A stretch of DNA of 64,000 nucleotides from Saccharomyces mikatae IFO 1815. Lineage: Eukaryota > Ascomycota > Saccharomycetes > Saccharomycetales > Saccharomycetaceae. The translations under genes were made by a program, and so were the position numbers. Position 1 is the first letter of the stretch, and each line of letters opens with the position of its first letter. Under the pieces are notes generated by a model. It did not search any database, was not told the origin of the DNA, and saw only the letters and a program-made list of their open reading frames with translations. This document shows, piece by piece, positions 40,252 through 50,300 of this stretch. The DNA lies in contig NC_079263.1 of assembly GCF_947241705.1 (NCBI RefSeq), positions 124,001 to 188,000 on the forward strand. Reading direction: 5' to 3'.

Positions 40252-40697
40252 CTTCCAAAATTTCTTTATATGCCCTTTTGACCTTCTTACAACTTTAATA
40301 GCTTCAACAAGGAAATCTGTGGCTGTTTAGACTTTGCTTAATGAATACACAACTTGTTCAGTATATATATCCTGTAGACCAGGCTCTCCAAATAAACTTA
40401 ATTGCTTGTATCAGGTCAGAGTTTCTACGCTTTTTATTTGAGTTTATCCTGGCTGGATCTCCTTTTTCAGTTTCTATTTTTAACATTGAAACTTTCCATT
40501 TAGCCAACATTTCGCAACTTGAAATGAAAAAAACAATATCATAAAAATCGCCGCATACGTAGGCTTAGCTAAATAACATATCTCTAGATGGACATTCGGG
40601 GACTCTATTGATTTATACATGTAGGCGTACACTTGTCGATCTTAAATGAAACAAGAAAAAGAAACTAGCTGAAAAGTGCGCATGTTTCTTCCGCAAG
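40252..40697. promoter_or_regulatory. SLT2 promoter / RRM3 3' flank
   Basis: 446 bp. CTATTTTTAA (40474-40483) is one base from the Rlm1/MEF2-type CTA(W)4TAG consensus and might give SLT2 autoregulation. No other element is recognised. Confidence 0.45.
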
Positions 40698-42869
40698 TTA
40701 TTTCAAAGTTTCTAAACGTTTATAGAAATCCTTTACTTTTTCATTGGTGCGAATCTTTCCTGGATCAAAGTTTAAGACCTGTAAATTATCCATGGTAACT
40801 GCTCTTGACAATGCAACGTAAACTTGACCGGCTTCAAAGATTCTCCTTAGGTCAACTTTTAATCTTTGAATAGTTTGACCTTGTGCTTTATGAATAGAAA
40901 GTGCCCAGCATAGCATTAAAGGTACCTGAGTTCTTTCTAACCCAACATTTTCTCTCGGAATATCAATGGGGAAGCGTTCTGGAACCATAAGCTCATGAAT
41001 GTACTTGTTTTTGCCCACTGTCCAGCGAACGTAAGGGAATTTTTCCTTTTGGGGAGAGATCTTGACTGCCTGATTTATAATGATTTTCAAACGTTCTAGT
41101 CTAGCTAACGGCCTGGCATTAACGTCTTGACGAAATTGCTTTGATTCCTTTAACATGGGGTTACCGATGACTCGACTTACTAATCTCATATCCATGACAA
41201 CATCATCATCTATAATCTTATAAATTTCCTTCATCATAACCACCAATGATTCCGTAACAAAGAACAAGACTTTCCCCAATGATCCGTTGACTAACTCTAC
41301 ATCGGGGCGGTTTTTCAACATCATAACTTGAGCGTCTTCCTTCAATGCGACAACTTTTTCCACCATTAATGAAGAATCCAGTAGTGTTTGATATCTTTCG
41401 GGCGCATTATCTACAGCTCTAAATTCGTATAAATCGCCAGGCAAAGATTGTAGTTTCTTTACGTTGGACAATTCTACTTCTCTTCTCGTAGCATATAATT
41501 CTGTGGGTGCAATACCATCGGGATAATCTACATCTCTATTTAGGTTTCTTATTGTTTTGGTAATATTAGCTGTTAATTCTCCGAATCTAATGGCACTTAA
41601 AATATCGATCAGTTCACTATCTTGCTGTCTGAAGACTTTCGTTAGTAGAATCGTTTTTTGAATGCACCGTTTCCACATTTCACTTTCAAAACAAAATTTA
41701 ACGACTCTCTGTTCATCTTTCTTAGCCACTGGTGGTAATTGGAAGAAATCACCTGTTAGCACCAGTTGAATGCCGCCAAAAGGATCCTCATTTATGCGAA
41801 TTCTTCTTGCGATTTGCTCCAATTTATCTAGCAGATTACCATCGATCATAGAAATCTCATCAATTATCAAAACTTTTGTATATCTCCATGTAGCCAATAA
41901 ATCCTTCTGTGATTGTATTCTTTTCACCAATTGATCAACGGTTTTGTTCCCAATACCTATACCAGACCACTTATGCAAAGTAGAGCCACCAATAGTCACT
42001 GCCGCCAGCCCCGTTGAAGCAGTGATTGCAATCGACTCTTTCCCATACAGAGAGCTCAATTGCCTTATAATAGTCTGCAGGATAACAGATTTACCTGTAC
42101 CAGCACTACCCGTATAAAAAACATTGGTTCTTTTCTTGACGATTAGGTTAATAACCTTTTCTTGCTCCTTTGTGAGTGCTATGGGAGAGGATAGAGCACA
42201 TCTGTAGCTCATTGAATCCAAACTTGATGTTGTTTTCCTGAAGAGCGGTTTAATTTTTTTTGGTACCGTGAGTTTTAAACCTTGAAACTCCATAGAAGGT
42301 TTTGACCTCTTGGCAGGTCTTTCCAAATCGGCAGTAGGCACATTAGATTTATCAATACTAATCGTGCTAGTGAATGATAGTTGCCTAGAATTGGATTTTA
42401 CAATAGTAACTTCTCGCAAGGTCTCATCCTCATCATAATGATATGTTCTCTGCGTCGTGGATGCAGATGCTGTCTTGTGAAGAGAACCTGTCATCGCTGA
42501 AATCCTGCGGGGCTTCTTATAGCTATTGAGTATGGGAACGTCCACCAATTTTTTGAATTCTGCCTCGGGATCATCATCACCAAACGAACCTTGAGTTTGT
42601 GAAAACAGAGAGGACGAGTTATTCCGTACTAATTTTGGTCTAGAAGGTACTATATTTCTTTGACTACCTTCATCGCTGTTTTCTAAGTCAATGATTTCCC
42701 TACAGGATTTCGGAACAACCGCTGGCTTTTTGTTAGAACCCATAAAGAACGAAGACAATGTTTGCTGTCTGTAGGTATGGGAGGCCGATGTAGAATCAGC
42801 AGATGCGTTGCCGTTCGGAGCTCTTTTAGACCATTGCTTCTTGTTCCCGGAGGCATGCGATCTAAACAT
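40698..42869 (-). CDS. RRM3: Pif1-family DNA helicase Rrm3
   Basis: 723 residues, identical in length to S. cerevisiae. It is a 5'-to-3' helicase that removes protein barriers so forks can pass rDNA, tRNA genes, telomeres and centromeres. A PIP box QQTLSSFF at 35-42 binds PCNA. The disordered N-terminus runs to about 220. The helicase core has Walker A GSAGTGKS at 254-261, Walker B IIDEIS, and C-terminal motifs including SIHKAQGQT and VALSR. An ACGCGT (MCB) sits 38 bp upstream of the ATG. Confidence 0.97.
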   Translation of the reverse strand: MFRSHASGNKKQWSKRAPNGNASADSTSASHTYRQQTLSSFFMGSNKKPAVVPKSCREIIDLENSDEGSQRNIVPSRPKLVRNNSSSLFSQTQGSFGDDDPEAEFKKLVDVPILNSYKKPRRISAMTGSLHKTASASTTQRTYHYDEDETLREVTIVKSNSRQLSFTSTISIDKSNVPTADLERPAKRSKPSMEFQGLKLTVPKKIKPLFRKTTSSLDSMSYRCALSSPIALTKEQEKVINLIVKKRTNVFYTGSAGTGKSVILQTIIRQLSSLYGKESIAITASTGLAAVTIGGSTLHKWSGIGIGNKTVDQLVKRIQSQKDLLATWRYTKVLIIDEISMIDGNLLDKLEQIARRIRINEDPFGGIQLVLTGDFFQLPPVAKKDEQRVVKFCFESEMWKRCIQKTILLTKVFRQQDSELIDILSAIRFGELTANITKTIRNLNRDVDYPDGIAPTELYATRREVELSNVKKLQSLPGDLYEFRAVDNAPERYQTLLDSSLMVEKVVALKEDAQVMMLKNRPDVELVNGSLGKVLFFVTESLVVMMKEIYKIIDDDVVMDMRLVSRVIGNPMLKESKQFRQDVNARPLARLERLKIIINQAVKISPQKEKFPYVRWTVGKNKYIHELMVPERFPIDIPRENVGLERTQVPLMLCWALSIHKAQGQTIQRLKVDLRRIFEAGQVYVALSRAVTMDNLQVLNFDPGKIRTNEKVKDFYKRLETLK

Positions 42870-43236
42870 CGGTGGGTTTCACAAGGACAGTGCTATCAAG
42901 TTTTCAACGCGTGCTCTTTTGCTTATTGTTCGAGATGATGTTTATTTACATGTTATTTTTGACGTAATAATATCGGAAAAATGCATACACATTCGGGTGA
43001 GCCCTATTAAAGGGAAAAGTGAAAAAAAAAAGACCAAAAAAAAATAGAAGAGTACGGCAACCTTACAAAAGAAAAAAAAATTTGTGATAACGTTAAAATA
43101 GTAGAAACCCTGGCAAAAATAATAATACGGTAAGTGAAGATAGACCGGTCTCAAAGAGTGGTTTTTTTTAGGTTCGTAAGAGTTTGAGCTAGCAGTGAAG
43201 AAGAGGAAGAAGAAGAAAGAAGGAAGGAAGGAAAAC
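42870..43236. promoter_or_regulatory. RRM3-ERC1 divergent promoter
   Basis: 367 bp. It contains ACGCGT at 42907-42912 (MBF-type box, plausible G1/S control of RRM3) and several poly(A) tracts at 43020-43080. A purine-rich GAAGAGGAAGAAG stretch runs into the ERC1 start. Confidence 0.5.
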
Positions 43237-45084
43237 ATGTCTAAACAATTTAGCCATACCACGAATGACAGAAGATCATCAATCATCTACTCCACAAGTG
43301 TTGGGAAGGCAGGGTTGTTTACACCTGCAGACTACATCCCGCGAGAGTCAGAAGAAAATCTAATTGAGGATGAAGAACAAGAGGACATCGAAGAGGAACC
43401 CATCCATGTCGGTAATGATGTTGAGATGGAGAGGGAAGGCGAGTACCATTCGTTGCTAGATGCCAACAATTCGCGGACATTGCAGCAGGAGTCATGGCAA
43501 CAGGGCTATGACTCGCACGACCGCAAACGTTTGCTCGGTGAAGAACGGGACCTGCTAATTGACAACAAACTGCTTTCTCAAAACGGTAACAACGGAGGAG
43601 ATATAGAGAGTCATGGTCAAGTGTTTGGACCAGACGATGGGGAAAGACCCACTGAGATAGTAAATGTGTGGGAAAATGCGATCGAGAGCGGCAAGAAAAT
43701 CAACACGACCTTCAAGAGAGAAACGAAAGTTATTACAATGAATGCGTTACCACTAATCTTCACCTTCATCTTGCAAAACTCGTTGTCGCTAGCATCCATC
43801 TTCTCCGTCTCGCATCTGGGGACAAAAGAGCTAGGCGGTGTAACACTGGGCTCCATGACTGCAAACATCACCGGTCTTGCTGCTATTCAAGGTCTGTGCA
43901 CATGTCTGGACACATTGTGCGCTCAAGCATACGGCGCTAAGAACTACCACTTGGTGGGCGTGCTAGTGCAGAGGTGTGCTGTGATCACCATCTTGGCGTT
44001 CTTGCCAATGATGTACGTGTGGTTTGTTTGGTCAGAGAAGATCCTGGCGCTAATGATTCCCGAGAGGGAACTATGCACGCTAGCAGCTAACTACCTGCGT
44101 GTCACCTCATTTGGTGTGCCAGGATTCATCCTTTTTGAATGTGGAAAAAGATTCTTACAGTGCCAAGGCATATTCCATGCCTCCACTATCGTGCTGTTTG
44201 TATGCGCACCTTTAAACGCCTTAATGAACTACTTACTTGTGTGGAATACCAAAATCGGCATCGGGTACCTGGGTGCGCCACTATCGGTCGTTATCAACTA
44301 CTGGTTAATGACATTTGGCCTACTACTATACGCAATGACTACCAAGCACAAGGAGAGACCTCTCAAATGCTGGAACGGTATCATCCCGAAAGAACAGGCA
44401 TTCAAGAACTGGCGTAAGATGATTAACCTGGCAATTCCGGGCGTGGTCATGGTGGAGGCGGAGTTCCTTGGTTTCGAGGTGTTGACAATTTTCGCCTCAC
44501 ACCTGGGCACCGATGCTTTGGGCGCTCAGTCTATCGTGGCTACGATCGCGTCTCTTGCATACCAAGTGCCCTTCTCTATTTCCGTATCTACTAGTACACG
44601 TGTGGCCAATTTTATCGGCGCGTCGCTGTATGATAGCTGTATGGTCACGTGCCGCGTGTCGTTACTGCTTTCCTTTGTGTGCTCGTCCATGAACATGTTC
44701 GTTATTTGTCGTTACAAAGAGCAAATCGCGGCCTTGTTCTCCACTGAAAACGGCGTAGTTCAGATGGTAGTGGACACACTACCGCTGCTTGCATTCATGC
44801 AGCTATTTGACGCGTTTAACGCCTCGACCGCTGGATGCCTACGTGGTCAAGGTAGACAGAAGATAGGTGGCTACATCAACTTGGTGGCATTCTACTGTCT
44901 GGGTGTGCCCATGGCATACGTCTTAGCATTTATATACCACCTGGGCGTTGGAGGTTTGTGGCTGGGCATTACAAGTGCGTTGGTGATGATGAGCGTGTGT
45001 CAAGGATACGCCGTGTTTCATGGGGACAAGCGCCGTATTCTCGGAGCGGCCCGCAAGCGCAATGCCGAGACCCATGCATCTTAA
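43237..45084 (+). CDS. ERC1: MATE-family transporter Erc1
   Basis: 615 residues from ATG 43237 ([11 protein letters not shown]). A hydrophilic, acidic N-terminal region of about 160 residues precedes about 12 membrane helices of the multidrug and toxin extrusion family, with paired [19 protein letters not shown] and [14 protein letters not shown] repeats. In S. cerevisiae it is vacuolar and confers ethionine resistance and S-adenosylmethionine accumulation. The S288C protein is, as I recall, shorter at the C-terminus (581). Base composition is G+C-richer than most neighbours. Codons upstream of the ATG are open but only GTG-initiated. Confidence 0.93.
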   Translation: MSKQFSHTTNDRRSSIIYSTSVGKAGLFTPADYIPRESEENLIEDEEQEDIEEEPIHVGNDVEMEREGEYHSLLDANNSRTLQQESWQQGYDSHDRKRLLGEERDLLIDNKLLSQNGNNGGDIESHGQVFGPDDGERPTEIVNVWENAIESGKKINTTFKRETKVITMNALPLIFTFILQNSLSLASIFSVSHLGTKELGGVTLGSMTANITGLAAIQGLCTCLDTLCAQAYGAKNYHLVGVLVQRCAVITILAFLPMMYVWFVWSEKILALMIPERELCTLAANYLRVTSFGVPGFILFECGKRFLQCQGIFHASTIVLFVCAPLNALMNYLLVWNTKIGIGYLGAPLSVVINYWLMTFGLLLYAMTTKHKERPLKCWNGIIPKEQAFKNWRKMINLAIPGVVMVEAEFLGFEVLTIFASHLGTDALGAQSIVATIASLAYQVPFSISVSTSTRVANFIGASLYDSCMVTCRVSLLLSFVCSSMNMFVICRYKEQIAALFSTENGVVQMVVDTLPLLAFMQLFDAFNASTAGCLRGQGRQKIGGYINLVAFYCLGVPMAYVLAFIYHLGVGGLWLGITSALVMMSVCQGYAVFHGDKRRILGAARKRNAETHAS

Positions 45085-45338
45085 ATCGCCCACGGTCGAA
45101 TGACGTATAGGGGACATGTGCATTCCCCACCCCCCGCATTATACCTGGCCTTCTGGCCAATAGTGTAGGTAATTTAAGGGTTCGCTATGTGGTGTGCCAG
45201 CAGCAAAATAGTACACGTGCCCGTACGGCACCAAATGGGCATGCATTGCATTGAAAATTTTGTTGTCCTTTATGTACTCCTATATGTGCATACACATACG
45301 TACACGCGGACATACATACACATACATTGTTGTATATG

Positions 45339-45381
<43 letters not shown>

Positions 45382-45501
45382 CATCTCGGTATGTATGTGC
45401 AGTGTGCAATGTGCAATGTGCATATGAATATTTAATACCTCTTTTTGTCTTTATTTTTACGTCGTCAAAGCCAAGGAAGGAGAAGAGCATTGAAGAACAC
45501 A
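45085..45501. promoter_or_regulatory. ERC1-YHR033W intergenic region
   Basis: 417 bp including a TA microsatellite (45342-45379) and CACGTG at 45214-45219, the core bound by Cbf1 and Pho4. A short ORF covering the microsatellite is not credible. The frame of the downstream gene is open back to 45436, without ATG. Confidence 0.55.
45342..45379. repeat. (TA)n microsatellite
   Basis: About 19 uninterrupted TA dinucleotides, preceded by a CA/TA-rich stretch from about 45285. Confidence 0.95.
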
Positions 45502-46773
45502 ATGACAAAAGCGTATACCATCGTTATCAAATTGGGCAGCTCGTCGCTCGTCGATGAGAGCACGAAAGAGCCAAAGTTGTCCATCATGACATTGATTGTT
45601 GAGACGGTAACCAACCTTAAGCGTATGGGCCACAAAGTGATCATCGTGTCCAGCGGCGGCATAGCCGTCGGCTTGGACGCGCTCAATATCCCGCACAAGC
45701 CCAAGCAATTGTCTGAAGTGCAGGCGATTGCCGCCGTTGGGCAAGGTCGTCTCATCGCACGCTGGAACATGCTGTTCTCTCAGTATGGTGAGGAAACAGC
45801 ACAAATCCTGCTCACGCGAAACGACATACTGCGTTGGAACCAATACAATAACGCGCGCAACACTATCAATGAACTGTTGGCCATGGGCGTCATCCCCATA
45901 GTCAACGAAAACGATACGCTTTCCATCAGTGAGATAGAGTTCGGCGATAATGACACGCTTTCCGCCATCACCGCTGCTCTCGTAGGTGCGGACTTCCTGT
46001 TCTTGCTTACAGACGTGGATTGTCTCTACACGGACAATCCACGTACTAATCCGGAAGCTCGCCCCATTGTTCTCGTTCCAGAGCTATCCGAAGGTCTGCC
46101 CGGCGTAAACACTTCTAGCGGCTCCGGGTCTGAGATTGGCACTGGCGGTATGCGCACCAAGCTCATAGCCGCCGACCTCGCCTCTAATGCTGGGATTGAA
46201 ACTATTGTAATGAAAAGTGACCGACCAGAGTATGTACCGGAGATTGTTGACTACATCCAACACCATTTCCGTCCTCCCCGTCATGGCGGAAACGGCACTC
46301 AGCAGCAGTTTCTCGAACTTCAGGATGCTGAACTTGAGGAGCTGCGTCGTCACAATGTTCCTATGCACACAAAGTTTTTGGCCAATGACAACAAGCACAA
46401 GCTTAAGAATAGGGAGTTTTGGATCCTTCACGGGCTAATTACCAAGGGCGCGATTATCATCGACGAGAACAGTTATGACCGGCTTTTGTCAAAAGACAAG
46501 GCTAGTTTGACTCCGAATGCTGTGATTGAAGTCAGGGAGAACTTCCATGAGCTCGAATGTGTCGACCTCAAGATCGGTAAGCGGTTACCCAACGGTGACT
46601 TGGATATCTCGAAGCCGGTTCAGTCCGTTGGGCGGGTCCGCTCCAACTATACAAGTCTGGAGCTTGCAAAGATCAAGGGCCTGCCCAGTGAAAGAATTCA
46701 CGATGTTTTGGGTTACAGCGTCAGTGAATACGTTGCCCACAGAGAAAACATTGCCTTCCCTCCGCAGTTTTGA
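45502..46773 (+). CDS. Glutamate 5-kinase-like protein, PRO1 paralogue (YHR033W)
   Basis: 423 residues from ATG 45502. An amino-acid-kinase domain ([11 protein letters not shown] at about 8-18, [32 protein letters not shown]) is followed by a C-terminal PUA domain (about 310-410). It resembles Pro1, which starts proline synthesis by phosphorylating glutamate. All main motifs of the kinase are present, so catalysis is possible, yet the S. cerevisiae gene is not known to carry out this step. G+C-rich third positions set it apart from several neighbours. Confidence 0.92.
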   Translation: MTKAYTIVIKLGSSSLVDESTKEPKLSIMTLIVETVTNLKRMGHKVIIVSSGGIAVGLDALNIPHKPKQLSEVQAIAAVGQGRLIARWNMLFSQYGEETAQILLTRNDILRWNQYNNARNTINELLAMGVIPIVNENDTLSISEIEFGDNDTLSAITAALVGADFLFLLTDVDCLYTDNPRTNPEARPIVLVPELSEGLPGVNTSSGSGSEIGTGGMRTKLIAADLASNAGIETIVMKSDRPEYVPEIVDYIQHHFRPPRHGGNGTQQQFLELQDAELEELRRHNVPMHTKFLANDNKHKLKNREFWILHGLITKGAIIIDENSYDRLLSKDKASLTPNAVIEVRENFHELECVDLKIGKRLPNGDLDISKPVQSVGRVRSNYTSLELAKIKGLPSERIHDVLGYSVSEYVAHRENIAFPPQF

Positions 46774-46954
46774 GAGGGTATTTTATTTAGTTTTTTCTAC
46801 AGTAAGAATGAATCTGTTATAGATGCCCGTATTCCTCGCGTTTTTCTCCTTTTGTTTCAATATTTATATATATAGTATATAAATATATACTCGTTCCTAG
46901 AATCCACAACAAAAAACCCAAAAGAATACACACATACACACACAAAACGTTAAT

Positions 46955-47974
46955 CTAAATATATATGTACAGTTTGCGTTCTTTGGGAATGTGGAAGATC
47001 TTGATATCTGCTGCACTCCCAACTATATCGTGCGGCAAGGGTATGCTTAACTTGTCATTAATATGTAAAACGTTTTCAGCCAGGTTGTAACTCGGGGAGA
47101 ACTGGTCTGGTTTCGAATTCTTGGCTTTATTCTCAATGAGGATTCGCAGGTTGTAGTCCATGTCATTGAACCTCTTCATCTTCACTTCGTATTCGGGCGT
47201 GTCCTCCTGCTCCTGCGCGGCGGCTGTTTTCTTCTTCTTCGTGCGTGCGATCTCACTCTTGTCTATCTCCACTATCTTGAGTCCGGATGTCTTCTTCGCG
47301 GTAGGAAACAATGGTGGCAATATACCACCATTGTAGTCATCATCATCCTGACTATCGTCGTGCACTCCTCTCAACATACTCATCGGATCACTAGCCTCCT
47401 TCTCTATGATCTTGTGCATTTCTGTCTTGTAATCCTGCTGAAGCTCCTCATTCAATATCTCTAACGCAGGAATCTCAGTTCCCTTCTGCTTCATCTTGGG
47501 AAAAGCAATGCGGTCTCTGCATAGCAGCACTGAATCCCGGACCTCACACGACTCCAAGCACCACTCAATCAGTATTTCCCGCAGCTGGATATCTTCAGAT
47601 ATCCAGCGCGAGCAGTCATTGTTTATGCAACAATCCCATACACAACACTCTTGTCCCTTCTTGTCACGATCAATACGGTAACAAGATGTAATAATTGGAA
47701 TTTCCCATTCGTTCTGGATGATGAGAGGGAATACTATCCTTGCGTCAAACTCAGTCTTTGGTTTGGGTACTAACGGGGAATGGCACACATTAATAAAGAC
47801 CTTTCTTCCTTCCTGTAACTTGTCGGCACCATTACCTGATATTAGTTTTGTCTTTATGACAAAATCTGCGATGGGTTCGATCTTGGATACCGATCCGCCA
47901 GCAGACTCCACCGTCACGTATTTGCTCTCATCCCTCTGGCGGTGTTTAATTGGTCTCAGTAGGAAATCACTCAT
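46955..47974 (-). CDS. PIH1: R2TP/HSP90 co-chaperone component Pih1
   Basis: 339 residues from ATG 47972-47974 (MSDFLLRPIK); S. cerevisiae Pih1 is 344. The N-terminal PIH domain (about 1-185) recognises phosphorylated DpSDD/E motifs, and a C-terminal CS-like domain (about 260-339) binds Tah1. A disordered acidic linker (SQDDDDYNGG) joins them. With Tah1, Rvb1 and Rvb2 it assembles snoRNPs and other large complexes with Hsp90. It diverges considerably from S. cerevisiae. The longer open frame begins with TTG and is not used here. Confidence 0.92.
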   Translation of the reverse strand: MSDFLLRPIKHRQRDESKYVTVESAGGSVSKIEPIADFVIKTKLISGNGADKLQEGRKVFINVCHSPLVPKPKTEFDARIVFPLIIQNEWEIPIITSCYRIDRDKKGQECCVWDCCINNDCSRWISEDIQLREILIEWCLESCEVRDSVLLCRDRIAFPKMKQKGTEIPALEILNEELQQDYKTEMHKIIEKEASDPMSMLRGVHDDSQDDDDYNGGILPPLFPTAKKTSGLKIVEIDKSEIARTKKKKTAAAQEQEDTPEYEVKMKRFNDMDYNLRILIENKAKNSKPDQFSPSYNLAENVLHINDKLSIPLPHDIVGSAADIKIFHIPKERKLYIYI

Positions 47975-48174
47975 CACTTGAGGGTTGGCCTGTTTATTTT
48001 TGAACTGTTCTTCTTTTTCATTTTGTAGATGGAAGTTTTCAAACAATCTTCTATTTCTTTTATTTCTATTGTTTTTTCGATACAGGAGAAAAAGAAAAGC
48101 TTAAGATTGTCCATATATGGTGCTTTGCACAAACTCTACGATTTTGCAACAATTTCCAGGCCAGAAGGGCGCCT

Positions 48175-50067
48175 ATGACTTCTCCAATCACCTTCCTATA
48201 TGAACCCTTCTCTGGAAACGCTGTGACGCAGACCTATGACGCAGATTTAAAGTGCCCTAAATGTGGTGCCTTTTATACGATAAATTGTCCACTGCGAGAA
48301 CAGAACATCTGGTCGTGTTTATTCTGCAATCGACTCAACCGAAAAGCTAGACCCTCGCTAGTGTCATCAAACACCTACACACTATCTTTTGTGAAGCAAA
48401 AAACGTTCGAGAGAAGAACAATTATAATTATTGACACTATCTGCGGCTCCCATGAACTGGATCATTTAGTTTCCACGCTATGTAATAGTTCCATCACAAA
48501 CGAACAGGAGCTATTGTCATTGGTTAGTATTCATCAGTCAGGCCATGTTATTTTACACAACGGTGCGAGTCCCAAACATAATGCTGTGTTTTCAATAGAT
48601 GAATTTATGACCAGATATAATCTTGATAAACTAAATACCAGTTACTTCGAGAAAAAAATGAAAGAGGGCAAACAAGAATTATACTGGTTTAATGGATCTG
48701 CTCACCGCTCTTTAAAAAAATTGATAAAGGAAATTTGCACAACTGCAGGCAAAGCCAAAATAAGTTCCAAAAGGGGCAAACGTTGTACCGGATTAGCGTT
48801 ATTAGTTTCGTCGATCCTGGCATCTCATTGCAATTTTTCAGGTTACTGCCATATAGTTTCATTTCTGAGTGGTCCATGTACAAAAGGTGGTGGTAAAGTC
48901 GTGCCAAGGAAACGTGGCGAAAACATAAGACAAAACCACCACTTTGAATCTGAAAATCCACAACTGCAACTGTCCAAAAGTTCGCGAAAGTTTTATTGGA
49001 GAATGTTTGAGAAATTTGGAAAGCAAAATTTAATCTATGAGTTCTTTATAGGTTCACTGGATCAAATCGGCATACTGGAAATGGACCCATTAATAAACTC
49101 GTCAATGGCAATTTCTCAGTTTGATTCCTTCGATGATGAAAGATTCGAAAGATCTTTTCAAAAATACTTGGGGTTGCGTAACTACAATGCCGTTTATAAC
49201 TGCCAATCAAAGGTAATAACGGCAAAGAAAACATTTATTGTAAATGACATTCTCAAATATAGCCTCAACCCTAAATATCTTTCTCTACCCGTGGAATTAT
49301 CACTAGATCGCACTTCAACTGAAGTCCCCATGCAGTTTCAAACTACTTATGAAAACCAAAGCGAGAAGTATGTGAGAATTGAAACTTTGTTACTCCCGAT
49401 GGCCAATAATTCATTCTGGATTCAAAATGAAATTGCATTCTCAATGAAAAGAATGGCTTCACATATAATCCATCGTTTCACTTACTCATCCAAGCATGCT
49501 AATGATTTGATGAAGGAATCGTTCATATTATCGAATCAAATCCGGGAAATAAACATAGACAGGGCCAAGCTTATAGAGTGGTATTATTATGTATATAAGT
49601 CACCAATACTATCGGTCAGGAACACCTCGCCCGATGAAAGATACTTCTTTCTTCATCAAATAGTAAACACTAATAAAGACACATGCCTTTCTTTATGTAA
49701 ACCATTTCTTTGGTGCTACAATGGCATAAAACACGACTGGATCGTATCGGATATCCCGCTGACAAGATCTCAGGTACTTAAAGATGATGAAACGACCTTT
49801 TGTATTGATGGTGGCTCATACTTTATTTTAAGGATGGGGAAGCTTTTCCAAAAGGAAGGTCGCGATTTCTGTTGCAAACTTTTAAATGATTTACAGAGGT
49901 TTCCTCAACCATTATATATCGAAACCAAAATTGGTGCTAGTCAAGACCGGTTCTTGAAAAGTAAAATCATTCCTTTGGATGCTAATGACAAGAAACTTCT
50001 TGGTACAGAGGACATGTCATTCCAAGAGTTTTTCAACTTAGTGACCGAGTCCAATAGAGGTAGATAA
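48175..50067 (+). CDS. NEL1: Sec23-related GAP Nel1
   Basis: 630 residues, equal to S. cerevisiae Nel1 (YHR035W), a Sec23 paralogue. The Sec23-type zinc finger is intact: C27, C30, C48, C51. A von Willebrand A-like trunk (about 75-230), beta-sandwich and helical regions and a C-terminal gelsolin-like domain follow. In S. cerevisiae Nel1 has Sar1 GAP activity but does not replace Sec23 in COPII coat function. It is tightly placed before BRL1. Confidence 0.9.
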   Translation: MTSPITFLYEPFSGNAVTQTYDADLKCPKCGAFYTINCPLREQNIWSCLFCNRLNRKARPSLVSSNTYTLSFVKQKTFERRTIIIIDTICGSHELDHLVSTLCNSSITNEQELLSLVSIHQSGHVILHNGASPKHNAVFSIDEFMTRYNLDKLNTSYFEKKMKEGKQELYWFNGSAHRSLKKLIKEICTTAGKAKISSKRGKRCTGLALLVSSILASHCNFSGYCHIVSFLSGPCTKGGGKVVPRKRGENIRQNHHFESENPQLQLSKSSRKFYWRMFEKFGKQNLIYEFFIGSLDQIGILEMDPLINSSMAISQFDSFDDERFERSFQKYLGLRNYNAVYNCQSKVITAKKTFIVNDILKYSLNPKYLSLPVELSLDRTSTEVPMQFQTTYENQSEKYVRIETLLLPMANNSFWIQNEIAFSMKRMASHIIHRFTYSSKHANDLMKESFILSNQIREINIDRAKLIEWYYYVYKSPILSVRNTSPDERYFFLHQIVNTNKDTCLSLCKPFLWCYNGIKHDWIVSDIPLTRSQVLKDDETTFCIDGGSYFILRMGKLFQKEGRDFCCKLLNDLQRFPQPLYIETKIGASQDRFLKSKIIPLDANDKKLLGTEDMSFQEFFNLVTESNRGR

Positions 50068-50300
50068 GTACACACTAAATATTCTCGCTGCATTTTGCGA
50101 CGCTTGTACTGGCGAAAACAAAAATTAAGAAAAAAAAACCTTTGATACAACAAAGCAAAGTTCCTCTCGACAATAGAAAATACGAAGCAAGACTGGCGCG
50201 TCATTTCATCAAAGCTATAGCATCTCATCAAAAGTCGCTTGTTTATGACAATCCTTGTTTATTGAGTAGTAATATTATAGCATTACATAGAGTTTTCCAT

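Noticed and set aside
45187-45435. ORF rich in Tyr/Ile/His over the TA microsatellite
   Set aside because: Produced by the dinucleotide repeat; no start context or motif.
50142-50300. 53-codon open frame upstream of the BRL1 ATG
   Set aside because: Starts with TTG, contains no ATG and overlaps the region expected to be the NEL1 terminator and BRL1 promoter.
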